Shown here: piece after piece, positions 33,906 through 41,215 of the stretch | Position numbering within the stretch: position 1 is the stretch's first letter | Layout of the letters: every line of letters begins with the position of its first letter | NCBI RefSeq assembly: GCF_022699665.1 | Contig: NZ_JALDNB010000002.1 | Coordinates: forward strand, 372,001 to 436,000 | DNA from: Chryseobacterium aahli | GTDB lineage: Bacteria > Bacteroidota > Bacteroidia > Flavobacteriales > Weeksellaceae | Direction: 5' to 3' | DNA length: 64,000 nt | The notes under the pieces: generated by a model | Seen by the model: only the letters and a program-made list of their open reading frames with translations | The model's database searches: none | What the model was told of the DNA's origin: nothing | Position numbers and translations under genes: made by a program

Positions 33906-33946
33906 ATTTCATATCATAGTTTAGAATTAGTTAGAATTAGGAGAAT

Positions 33947-33977
33947 AAGACTTTGCGTGCAGAGTCTTATTTTTTTT
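33947..33977 (+). terminator. Terminator after the T9SS protein gene
   Basis: The stem AAGACT / AGTCTT with a GC-rich loop is followed by an A and then eight T. Just upstream is a direct repeat TTAGAATTAG TTAGAATTAG. Confidence 0.75.
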
Positions 33978-34087
33978 GAAAATAAATCATATCATCACTT
34001 TATGGAATCATTTTTGCTAGAAAACAATACATAAATAAACTATTAAATTAAAAAATAGTATATTTATAAACAATTAAATTTAATGAA

Positions 34088-34762
34088 ATGAATTTTGATT
34101 TAGTAAAAGATACTGTAGCTCTTCTCGAGGAATTTAATTTGAATAATACCAATTCAGATTATCCTTCAACCATTGAAGGCTTTAAAGCATGGGTTTGTAA
34201 TCAGGAATCTAAAAAACAATCAATACAAGATAACGACACAGATTGGGAAGGAAAAGAAAATGGAAGAAGCGCAGAAAGTGCTATCAGCACCTTATTAGTA
34301 CACCTTAATCGATATGCAAAAACATATTCAAAGTCTGCGATTTCAGATTCTGACTTTTCTACTCAGGAAGATTTTATTTATTTAATTACCCTTAAATCAT
34401 TTGGGACAATGTCTAAAATCGATTTAATTAAAAAAAACATTCACGATAAACCAGTGGGAAATCTTGTGATCAATCGACTTCTGAAACAAGGATGGATTGA
34501 GCAAAATGATTCAGATGAGGATAAAAGAATCAAATTAATTCACATTACAGAAAAAGGATTGAAAGCTCTTGAAAATCAAATGGAAAAGATTCGTCAGGCT
34601 ACAAAAATTGTTTCAGGAAATCTTACTCGTTCAGAAAAAATCGACTTGATTCGGATTTTAAATAAACTGGATCATTTCCATCATCCTATTTATAACAAAA
34701 ATATTGACAGCAAAGATCTTATAAACACCGTTTATAGAGATTTTACATTTGAAAATAATTAA
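34088..34762 (+). CDS. MarR-family regulator of the carotenoid operon
   Basis: A 224-residue protein with a winged helix-turn-helix of MarR type (about 85-180: LITLKSFGTMSKIDLIKKNI, GNLVINRLLKQGWIEQ, EDKRIKLIHITEKGLKAL). The N-terminal 80 residues and the C-terminal extension are longer than usual. Its stop codon lies one base before the crtI ATG, so it is the first gene of the crt operon and probably controls it (inference). The inducing signal is unknown. Confidence 0.85.
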   Translation: MNFDLVKDTVALLEEFNLNNTNSDYPSTIEGFKAWVCNQESKKQSIQDNDTDWEGKENGRSAESAISTLLVHLNRYAKTYSKSAISDSDFSTQEDFIYLITLKSFGTMSKIDLIKKNIHDKPVGNLVINRLLKQGWIEQNDSDEDKRIKLIHITEKGLKALENQMEKIRQATKIVSGNLTRSEKIDLIRILNKLDHFHHPIYNKNIDSKDLINTVYRDFTFENN

Positions 34763-34763
34763 T

Positions 34764-36227
34764 ATGAGTAAGATAGCAATCATAGGCTCAGGATTTTCAG
34801 GATTGTCGGCTGCTGCTTACTCTGCGCAGAAAGGTCACGAAGTTCATGTATTTGAAAAAAACAGCAGTTTAGGTGGAAGAGCAAGAAAATTTGTTACAGA
34901 TAATGGCTACACTTTTGATATGGGCCCAAGCTGGTATTGGATGCCGGATATTATTGAAAACTTCTTCTCAGATTTTGGTAAAAAAACGTCAAACTTTTTT
35001 GAACTAATTCCGCTAAATCCGCAGTTTGAAATGGTTTTTTCGGACGGAAACATGCAGATTCCTCATGATTATGAAGAGATGAAAAATCTTTTTGAATCTA
35101 CAGAAAAAGGCGCAGGCAAAAAGCTGGATGAATTTATGAAAGATGCTCAATACAAATATGAAGTCGGGATGAAAGATTTCGTCAACAAACCTTGTCATTC
35201 CTGGTTCGAATTTGTTTCTCCAAAGATTGCTAAGAGTGCTTTAAAACTTGATTTATTATCCGATTTCCACAAATTTGTCAGAAAATATTTTAAAGATCCA
35301 AAACTCATTATGTTGATGGAATTCCCAGTAATTTTTCTGGGAGCCGCCCCGAAAGACATTCCCGCATTATACAGTTTGATGAATTACGGCGGTTATAAAC
35401 TCGGAACATGGTATCCGATGGGCGGATTTTCAAAAATCATTGATGCAATGGCAGATGTAGCGAAAGAACAAGGGGTTCAATTTCATCTAAATTCAAATAT
35501 AGATTCAATAAAAATCAATCAAAACAAAGCTACTGCCGTTTCTGTGAATGGAAAAGATATTGAATTTGACAGCATAATCGCATCGTCAGATTATCATCAC
35601 ACAGAAAACAGTTTACTTTCGAAAGAATACAGGAATTATACGGAAGATTACTGGAAAAAAAGAACTTTCGCCCCTTCATGTTTAATTTATTATTTAGGAT
35701 TTAACGAAAAAATTCCAAATCTGAAACATCACACTTTGTTTTTTGAGAATGATCTGGATTTACATACCACCGAAATTTACGAAGATAAAAAATGGCCTAC
35801 AAAACCACTATTTTATGTTTGTTGTCCATCTAAGACTGATCCAAATGTCGCTCCTGAAAATTGTGAGAACGTATTTTTATTAATGCCGGTTGCGACAGGT
35901 TTGGAAGACAGTGAAGAAGTAAGAGAAAAATACTTTAATAAAATGATTCTCAGACTTGAAAAACACACTGAAATATCTGATTTAAAATCAAAATTAGACT
36001 ATAAAAAAAGCTATTGTATCAAAGATTTCAAAGAAGATTATAATGCTTATGAAGGAAATGCCTATGGATTAGCCAACACACTTTCCCAAACGGCAGTTTT
36101 AAAACCTTCATTAAGAAATAAAAAAGTAAGCAATTTGTTTTATACTGGACAGCTGACGGTTCCGGGACCAGGAGTTCCACCGTCAATTATTTCGGGAAAA
36201 ATTGCAGCCATCGAAGCCACTAAATAA
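34764..36227 (+). CDS. crtI: Phytoene desaturase
   Basis: A 487-residue FAD-dependent desaturase that converts phytoene stepwise to lycopene. The dinucleotide motif is KIAIIGSGFSGLSAAAYSAQ with VHVFEKNSSLGGRARKF. The C-terminal family motif is LFYTGQLTVPGPGVPPSIIS. An in-frame ATG 15 bases upstream overlaps the MarR stop; 34764 is preferred because MSKIAIIG starts directly with the beta strand. It is followed after 11 bases by crtB. Confidence 0.95.
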   Translation: MSKIAIIGSGFSGLSAAAYSAQKGHEVHVFEKNSSLGGRARKFVTDNGYTFDMGPSWYWMPDIIENFFSDFGKKTSNFFELIPLNPQFEMVFSDGNMQIPHDYEEMKNLFESTEKGAGKKLDEFMKDAQYKYEVGMKDFVNKPCHSWFEFVSPKIAKSALKLDLLSDFHKFVRKYFKDPKLIMLMEFPVIFLGAAPKDIPALYSLMNYGGYKLGTWYPMGGFSKIIDAMADVAKEQGVQFHLNSNIDSIKINQNKATAVSVNGKDIEFDSIIASSDYHHTENSLLSKEYRNYTEDYWKKRTFAPSCLIYYLGFNEKIPNLKHHTLFFENDLDLHTTEIYEDKKWPTKPLFYVCCPSKTDPNVAPENCENVFLLMPVATGLEDSEEVREKYFNKMILRLEKHTEISDLKSKLDYKKSYCIKDFKEDYNAYEGNAYGLANTLSQTAVLKPSLRNKKVSNLFYTGQLTVPGPGVPPSIISGKIAAIEATK

Positions 36228-36238
36228 CCAAGGATACT

Positions 36239-37075
36239 ATGAAAAAACTATTTGACGATCTCTCTTACAAGATCAGTAAACAGACCACAAAGCAGTACAG
36301 CACCAGTTTTTCATTGGGTATTTTGGCTTTGTCACCAAAAATTAGAAATTCAATTTACGCTATCTACGGATATGTGCGTCTAGCGGATGAAATTGTCGAC
36401 AGCTTCCATGATTTTGACCGTTCTACTCTATTGACACGCTTCCGAGAGCAGACAAATCAGGCTTTGGAAGAAAAAATTTCTTTAAATCCTATTTTACAGT
36501 GCTTTCAGGAGACAATTCACCAATATGAAATTGATGTACAATTGATTTATCAGTTTCTCGACAGTATGGAAATGGATCTTCAGAAAATTGATTACAATTC
36601 TGATTTGTATAAACAATATATTCTAGGTTCTGCAGAAGTTGTGGGTTTAATGTGTCTTCATATTTTTGTAAACGGAAATAAAAAACAATATGAAATACTG
36701 AAACCTTCGGCGATGAAATTGGGTTCGGCTTTTCAGAAAGTCAATTTTTTGAGAGATTTGAAAGATGATTATCAGGTTTTGGGGCGTACCTATTTCCCGA
36801 ATGTTGATATCGCGTATTTTGATAATACAGTGAAAGAACATATCGAAAATGATATTCAGCAGGAATTTAAAGAAGCTTTAGAAGGAATTAAAAATTTACC
36901 AAACTCAGCGAGATTTGGCGTTTATCTTGCTTACAGATATTATATTTCATTATTCAGAAAAATTAAAAGAACTCCTGCAAAAAAAATTATCAATCAAAGA
37001 ATCAGAATTTCAAACGGAAGAAAATTTTCGTTGATGATGAGCAGTTATGTTCAATACAAAATCTCTTATTTATAG
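36239..37075 (+). CDS. crtB: Phytoene synthase
   Basis: A 278-residue squalene/phytoene-synthase family enzyme that joins two geranylgeranyl diphosphates to phytoene. The first aspartate motif is in YVRLADEIVDSFHDFD and the second in KVNFLRDLKDDYQVLGRTYFP. The length is slightly under the usual 300, as in other Bacteroidota CrtB. It lies between crtI and the SRPBCC gene in the crt operon. Confidence 0.95.
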   Translation: MKKLFDDLSYKISKQTTKQYSTSFSLGILALSPKIRNSIYAIYGYVRLADEIVDSFHDFDRSTLLTRFREQTNQALEEKISLNPILQCFQETIHQYEIDVQLIYQFLDSMEMDLQKIDYNSDLYKQYILGSAEVVGLMCLHIFVNGNKKQYEILKPSAMKLGSAFQKVNFLRDLKDDYQVLGRTYFPNVDIAYFDNTVKEHIENDIQQEFKEALEGIKNLPNSARFGVYLAYRYYISLFRKIKRTPAKKIINQRIRISNGRKFSLMMSSYVQYKISYL

Positions 37076-37103
37076 AATCTAAAATTTACTTTAAAATAAA
37101 AAA

Positions 37104-37571
37104 ATGGAACACCAACTTAAACGTGAACAACAATTAAACTGTGATCTAGAAACTGCATGGAAATTCTTTTCATCAGCCAATAATCTTTCTAAAATAACTC
37201 CGAAAGACATGAATTTCATCGTCCGAACAAAATTAGAAAACGACGAGATTTACGAAGGAATGACTATCGATTACTATGTTTCTCCACTTTTAGGCATTAA
37301 AATGGATTGGCGAACTGAAATTACTCATGTCGATCAACGCAGAAGTTTCACTGACTTTCAACTGAAAGGACCTTATAAATTGTGGAATCATTATCATGAA
37401 TTTATCCCTAACGAAAAAGGTGTTTTAATAAGAGACACAGTTGATTACGAGCTTCCGATGGGATTTTTAGGTGAAATTGCACACAAACTTTTTGTAAAAA
37501 ATAAGCTTGAGCAAATTTTCAGTTACCGTTTTAATATTCTGGAAGAAATGTTTAATTCTAAAAAAGAATAA
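37104..37571 (+). CDS. SRPBCC-family protein of the carotenoid operon
   Basis: A 155-residue START/SRPBCC-fold protein that could bind a hydrophobic ligand. Recognisable parts are LETAWKFFSSANNLSKITP, MKMDWRTEITHVD-like text (here KMDWRTEITHVDQRRSFTDF), GPYKLWNHYHEF and IRDTVDYELPMGFLGEIAH. Relatives are annotated as cyclase/dehydrase-like. Position inside the crt operon suggests carotenoid handling or membrane delivery, but this is inference. It ends three bases before crtZ. Confidence 0.85.
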   Translation: MEHQLKREQQLNCDLETAWKFFSSANNLSKITPKDMNFIVRTKLENDEIYEGMTIDYYVSPLLGIKMDWRTEITHVDQRRSFTDFQLKGPYKLWNHYHEFIPNEKGVLIRDTVDYELPMGFLGEIAHKLFVKNKLEQIFSYRFNILEEMFNSKKE

Positions 37572-37574
37572 ATA

Positions 37575-38033
37575 ATGAATTTTCTAATTGTTGTTGCTAC
37601 ATTTTTCATCATGGAAGGCATCACGTGGATGGTTCATAAATACATCATGCATGGTTTTTTGTGGACACTTCACCGAGATCATCATGACCACAGCAACGAA
37701 GGAGACTTAGAAAGAAATGATTATTTCTTTGCCATTTTTGCCATCCCAACAATAGCTTTGATGTATTACGGAACAATCAATAATTTCAATGCTTATTTCT
37801 ACATTTCAATTGGGATTACATTGTACGGAATGGCGTATTTTTTTGTTCATGATATCTTTATTCATCAACGTTTTAAATTTCTCAGAGACACCCAAAATCC
37901 TTATTTATTGGCGATAAGACGTGCTCACAAACAACATCACAAGCATACCGGAAAAGAAATGGGAGAATGTTTCGGATTTTTATGGGTTCCTGTGAAATAT
38001 TTTAAAATGTATTTTAATAAAAATAAAAAGTAA
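37575..38033 (+). CDS. crtZ: Beta-carotene hydroxylase
   Basis: A 152-residue membrane di-iron hydroxylase of the fatty-acid-hydroxylase superfamily that hydroxylates beta-ionone rings (beta-carotene to zeaxanthin). The histidine clusters are HKYIMHGFLWTLHRDHHDH, HDIFIHQRF and RRAHKQHHKH. Four hydrophobic segments are visible. Length and motifs fit CrtZ. It is tightly packed with the SRPBCC gene (3 bases) and crtY (3 bases). Confidence 0.94.
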   Translation: MNFLIVVATFFIMEGITWMVHKYIMHGFLWTLHRDHHDHSNEGDLERNDYFFAIFAIPTIALMYYGTINNFNAYFYISIGITLYGMAYFFVHDIFIHQRFKFLRDTQNPYLLAIRRAHKQHHKHTGKEMGECFGFLWVPVKYFKMYFNKNKK

Positions 38034-38036
38034 ATC

Positions 38037-38741
38037 ATGTGGCAATACACGTATTTGGCAATTAATTTTTTCACTGTAATTATCTGTTTTTTATTTTCAT
38101 TTCATCCGAAGATAAGGTTTCACAAGCATTTTAAAGCATTTTTGATGGCTTCATTTTTAGTGGCCATATTTTTTATCGTTTGGGACGTTTGGTTTACTGA
38201 TATTGGAGTTTGGTGGTTTAATGACCGATATTTAATCGGAAAAAGATTATTCGGACTTCCGATTGAAGAGTTGATGTTTTTTATCTGCATTCCTTTTTCA
38301 TGTGTGTTTACTTATTTTTGTTTAGATAAATTCTTTAAACTCGATTGGAAAGAAGGTGTTGAAAAGATATTTGTCATTATCTCAATAACTCTTTTACTTT
38401 GTTTAGCGGTTTATTTTGAGAACAAAATTTATCCTTTCGTGACATTTCTAACCACAGCAATCAGTCTTTTCATTCTATATTTTATCTTGAAAACAAGATG
38501 GATTGGTAAAGCTTCCTTTATTTATTTAATATTAATGCCCGGATTTCTCGCAGTCAACGGAATTCTCACCGGAACTGGGCTCGACTCTCCTATCGTCAAC
38601 TACAATCCTGAGAAAATAATTGGATTAAGAATCTTAACGATACCTATCGAAGACATGGTTTATGGTTACGAAATGATTCTGTGGAACATCTTTTTATTTT
38701 ACAAATTTAAAAAAGAAGAAAACAATCCTGATTTGATATAG
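38037..38741 (+). CDS. crtY: Lycopene beta-cyclase (CrtYcd-type membrane protein)
   Basis: A 234-residue polytopic protein made of two repeated lycopene cyclase domains of the heterodimer (CrtYc/CrtYd) type, fused. First repeat: GVWWFNDRYLIGKRLFGLPI, then EELMFFICIPF. Second: GTGLDSPIVNYNPEKIIGLR, then IPIEDMVYGYEM. It closes lycopene rings to beta-carotene. This is the membrane cyclase class known from actinobacteria, fungi and Bacteroidota, unrelated to plant-type CrtY. It is the last gene of the operon; no strong terminator is seen. Confidence 0.9.
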   Translation: MWQYTYLAINFFTVIICFLFSFHPKIRFHKHFKAFLMASFLVAIFFIVWDVWFTDIGVWWFNDRYLIGKRLFGLPIEELMFFICIPFSCVFTYFCLDKFFKLDWKEGVEKIFVIISITLLLCLAVYFENKIYPFVTFLTTAISLFILYFILKTRWIGKASFIYLILMPGFLAVNGILTGTGLDSPIVNYNPEKIIGLRILTIPIEDMVYGYEMILWNIFLFYKFKKEENNPDLI

Positions 38742-38909
38742 AAAACTGAGATTTAATGAGTATTGAAGACTTTTCTAAGCTAAACTGGGTTTGAAAATTT
38801 AGTTAACAACTAATTTACCTAAAATTTAGAATTATTTATCATATTACATACCACATGAGCAATGCGAGGCATAGTATTTGCAAACTATTAATCAAACCAC
38901 ACTATTATT

Positions 38910-39332
38910 ATGAAAGTAACAGATTTGAAAATTAAAAATCTGGTAGACTATAGAGGCCAGATTTTCACGATTACAGAGATTTTTCACAATGAGAATAATG
39001 ATTATTCTGTAAAGATTGAAAATGACTATCAATCTTTGGCTGTACCTGCAGATTCTATTAACCCCATTACCATCAATGAAGATTGGTTAGTAAAATTCGG
39101 GTTTTCTAGAACTTATAGTTCAGATCACAGAATCAGATACGAAAGACCGGAATCATTTATCAAGTATGATATTGATTTAAGTTCAAAGAAAATCGTTGAA
39201 GGTTTGAAGATTTATGGAAATACAATTAAATGCAAGTACATTCATGAATTTCAAAATATATTCTCTTGTCTTTTCGGAAAAGAAACAGGAGTTTCTATGA
39301 AGAATATATTTAAAAATGAAGCAGTAGCGTAG
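38910..39332 (+). CDS. Hypothetical protein related to phage-associated Bacteroidota family
   Basis: A 140-residue soluble protein. The opening MKVTDLKIKNLVDYRGQIF, the middle ITINEDWLVKFGF and the end CKYIHEFQNIFSCLFGKE resemble a small family seen in Bacteroidota prophages and mobile regions, in which the tail reads like KYVHQLQNLYFALTGEEL (from memory). No phage gene accompanies it here. Function is unknown. It has its own terminator. Confidence 0.7.
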   Translation: MKVTDLKIKNLVDYRGQIFTITEIFHNENNDYSVKIENDYQSLAVPADSINPITINEDWLVKFGFSRTYSSDHRIRYERPESFIKYDIDLSSKKIVEGLKIYGNTIKCKYIHEFQNIFSCLFGKETGVSMKNIFKNEAVA

Positions 39333-39372
39333 AAACCACCGCCCAAATCAAATTATATATGTTCTTACAACA

Positions 39373-39407
39373 GAAAATCCCCAGCTTATTTTAAGTTGGG
39401 GATTTTT
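39373..39407. terminator. Strong bidirectional terminator
   Basis: The stem AAATCCCCAGCTTA / TAAGTTGGGGATTT (one G-T pair) with a short loop is followed by T. It serves the hypothetical gene (+) and the DUF421 gene (-). Confidence 0.9.
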
Positions 39408-39416
39408 ATATTGATA

Positions 39417-40124
39417 TTATGTTATTCGTTTTTTATTACCCGCCTCAACCCAATTTTCTTTACAGCAATTTTTGCAGGTTCCGGCATTTCCGACTTGTTT
39501 TTCTTCTGTATATCCACAGAATGTACAAGAGTAATGACTTTCTTTCGAAATGTTTTTTAAAGGATAATCTAAAGAATGCGGCATTATCGGCAGACCAAAT
39601 TTGATATCTTTCTCATCATAAAAAAACACACTAATATCTCCAGAAGTCTCTTCAATAGCTGTTTCTATCTGACCCAAATGTGAAACTCCTTTTAATCGTA
39701 ATTCAGAAAAAAATTCGTCGCTGCCTAAATTTTCTTTTTTGAAATTATCGACTAAAAAGACACCGTCTTGTATAAGACATATCGGTTTTCCTTCTAGTAA
39801 ATTTTCAAGCTTTTTAAATCTTCCGATAAGATAAGTCAAAAGACTGTAAACCAAAATAATAACAATAAAAACAATAATCGAAGACATGATTCCTACATCT
39901 TTATAAAACATAGGATCACCTGCTGCAGAACCCAACCCGATAATAACGACCAGCTCAAAAACAGATAATTGTTTCACCCCTCTTTTCCCTAAAACCCTTA
40001 AACCAATAATAATGGTAAGAAACATGATGATGGTACGCAAAACAATTTCAAGCAGAAAGATCCATTCTTCGCCACCCAAAAGAAATTCTTTCCAGCTAAA
40101 ATTTAAAAATATTGAGAGAAACAT
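39417..40124 (-). CDS. DUF421 (YetF-like) membrane protein with C-terminal zinc-ribbon-like tail
   Basis: A 235-residue protein. Three N-terminal transmembrane helices (about 20-95) and the GLRVLGKRGVKQLSVFELVV segment identify DUF421/YetF. A soluble domain follows (about 100-195: KPICLIQDGVFLVDNFKKEN). Unusually, the end carries YSCTFCGYTEEK and GTCKNCCKENW, two CxxC pairs that could form a zinc ribbon or rubredoxin-like knuckle. YetF proteins affect spore coat and envelope traits in bacilli; function here is unknown. Confidence 0.85.
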   Translation of the reverse strand: MFLSIFLNFSWKEFLLGGEEWIFLLEIVLRTIIMFLTIIIGLRVLGKRGVKQLSVFELVVIIGLGSAAGDPMFYKDVGIMSSIIVFIVIILVYSLLTYLIGRFKKLENLLEGKPICLIQDGVFLVDNFKKENLGSDEFFSELRLKGVSHLGQIETAIEETSGDISVFFYDEKDIKFGLPIMPHSLDYPLKNISKESHYSCTFCGYTEEKQVGNAGTCKNCCKENWVEAGNKKRIT

Positions 40125-40182
40125 AGTGATATAATTTCGGTTGTAAGGTCAAAAAATAAGCCAATGAAAAATTAATTAAATT

Positions 40183-40220
40183 AAAAAAACCTCCGAATCT
40201 GAAATTCAAATTCGAAGGTT
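40183..40220 (-). terminator. Terminator of the 88-residue hypothetical gene
   Basis: The stem AACCT-C-CGAAT / ATTCG-A-AGGTT with inner pairing around AAATTC is flanked on the left by seven A, which is a T-run on the minus strand. Confidence 0.75.
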
Positions 40221-40286
40221 CTCACTTTTAATATAAATTGCTTAAAAACTTTATTAAAGTTTAATGTCTTGTAAATTTTTGAAAAA

Positions 40287-40553
40287 TTATTTCAAATCGA
40301 AATAACATCCATATTTACTCTGCTGGATTTTAGATGTAAAATCATCAAATGCCGGATAGCGTATTCCTGTTGCAATGTCGATAACAATTTTATTTAAATT
40401 TGGTTTTAATTTTAATCTTATCTGATCAAAACTGTAGTTATCAGCTTCACATAAGAATTCTTTTATTTCATTAAAATTAATACCATTTTCAACAATCGTT
40501 TTCTTTGCCTTCTGAAACGGCATATCGTCTAGAAAAAATTTAATTCGTTCCAT
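40287..40553 (-). CDS. Small hypothetical protein
   Basis: An 88-residue soluble protein with alternating helix and strand (MERIKFFLDDMPFQKAKKTI, then CEADNYSFDQIRLKLKPNLN). No signal peptide, membrane segment or known motif is visible. It has its own terminator, which supports real transcription. I do not recognise a family. Confidence 0.55.
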   Translation of the reverse strand: MERIKFFLDDMPFQKAKKTIVENGINFNEIKEFLCEADNYSFDQIRLKLKPNLNKIVIDIATGIRYPAFDDFTSKIQQSKYGCYFDLK

Positions 40554-40734
40554 AAATTTTAGATTTGGTAGTGATTGCTAATATACGAATTTTAATTGAA
40601 TTAATTATGATTACAATCACATTATCAACACGATATAATTATTTACTAAAGTAAATATTGAATTTAATTATTAAATAAATAACTTTTCTTAAATGGTCTC
40701 GATTTTGTCTTTATTAAAAAATAAAATATTCATT

Positions 40735-41112
40735 ATGAACACCAAAAACATATCAAGAATTGCCCTCGGAACTATGCTCGTTACAGCAGGAATTGCTCAC
40801 CTTACTTTTGCCAGAAAAGACTTTCAGGCTCAGGTTCCCGATTGGGTTCCGTTAGAAAAAGATGAGACCGTTGTATATTCCGGAATTGTTGAAATTGCTT
40901 TGGACGCAAGTATTATTTCTACCCCGAAAAAATACCGTTCAACATTAGGTAAAATCACTGCCATTTTTTTCACAGCTGTCTTCCCGGGAAATATTTCGCA
41001 GTATCAAAATAGAAAAGATGCCTTTGTTTTAGATACCGACAACAAAAGAATGGTTAGATTATTTATGCAACCGCTTCTTATTGCATGGGCTTTGAAATCT
41101 TTGGGTAGATAA
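40735..41112 (+). CDS. DoxX-like membrane protein
   Basis: A 125-residue protein with four weak hydrophobic segments. It begins MNTKNISRIALGTMLVTAGI and has the FTAVFPGNISQYQNRKDAF loop that I associate with DoxX-like proteins of Bacteroidota. The frame is open from 40693, but the extra 14 residues are unlike family members and ATG 40735 is preferred. Function unknown; some DoxX proteins act in sulfur or redox metabolism. Confidence 0.7.
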   Translation: MNTKNISRIALGTMLVTAGIAHLTFARKDFQAQVPDWVPLEKDETVVYSGIVEIALDASIISTPKKYRSTLGKITAIFFTAVFPGNISQYQNRKDAFVLDTDNKRMVRLFMQPLLIAWALKSLGR

Positions 41113-41136
41113 TCTCTAAATTAAGCTTTAAACTAA

Positions 41137-41172
41137 ACCGCAACAATAGATTTAATTCAACTATTTTGCGGT
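41137..41172. terminator. Hairpin between convergent genes
   Basis: The stem ACCGCAA-C-AATAG / CTATT-TTGCGGT is long and stable but has no strong T-run. It probably ends both the DoxX-like gene and the oxidoreductase operon. Confidence 0.5.
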
Positions 41173-41215
41173 AAAATTTGTATTTGCCGGATTGGAAGTA
41201 AATTAAAATCTTAAA

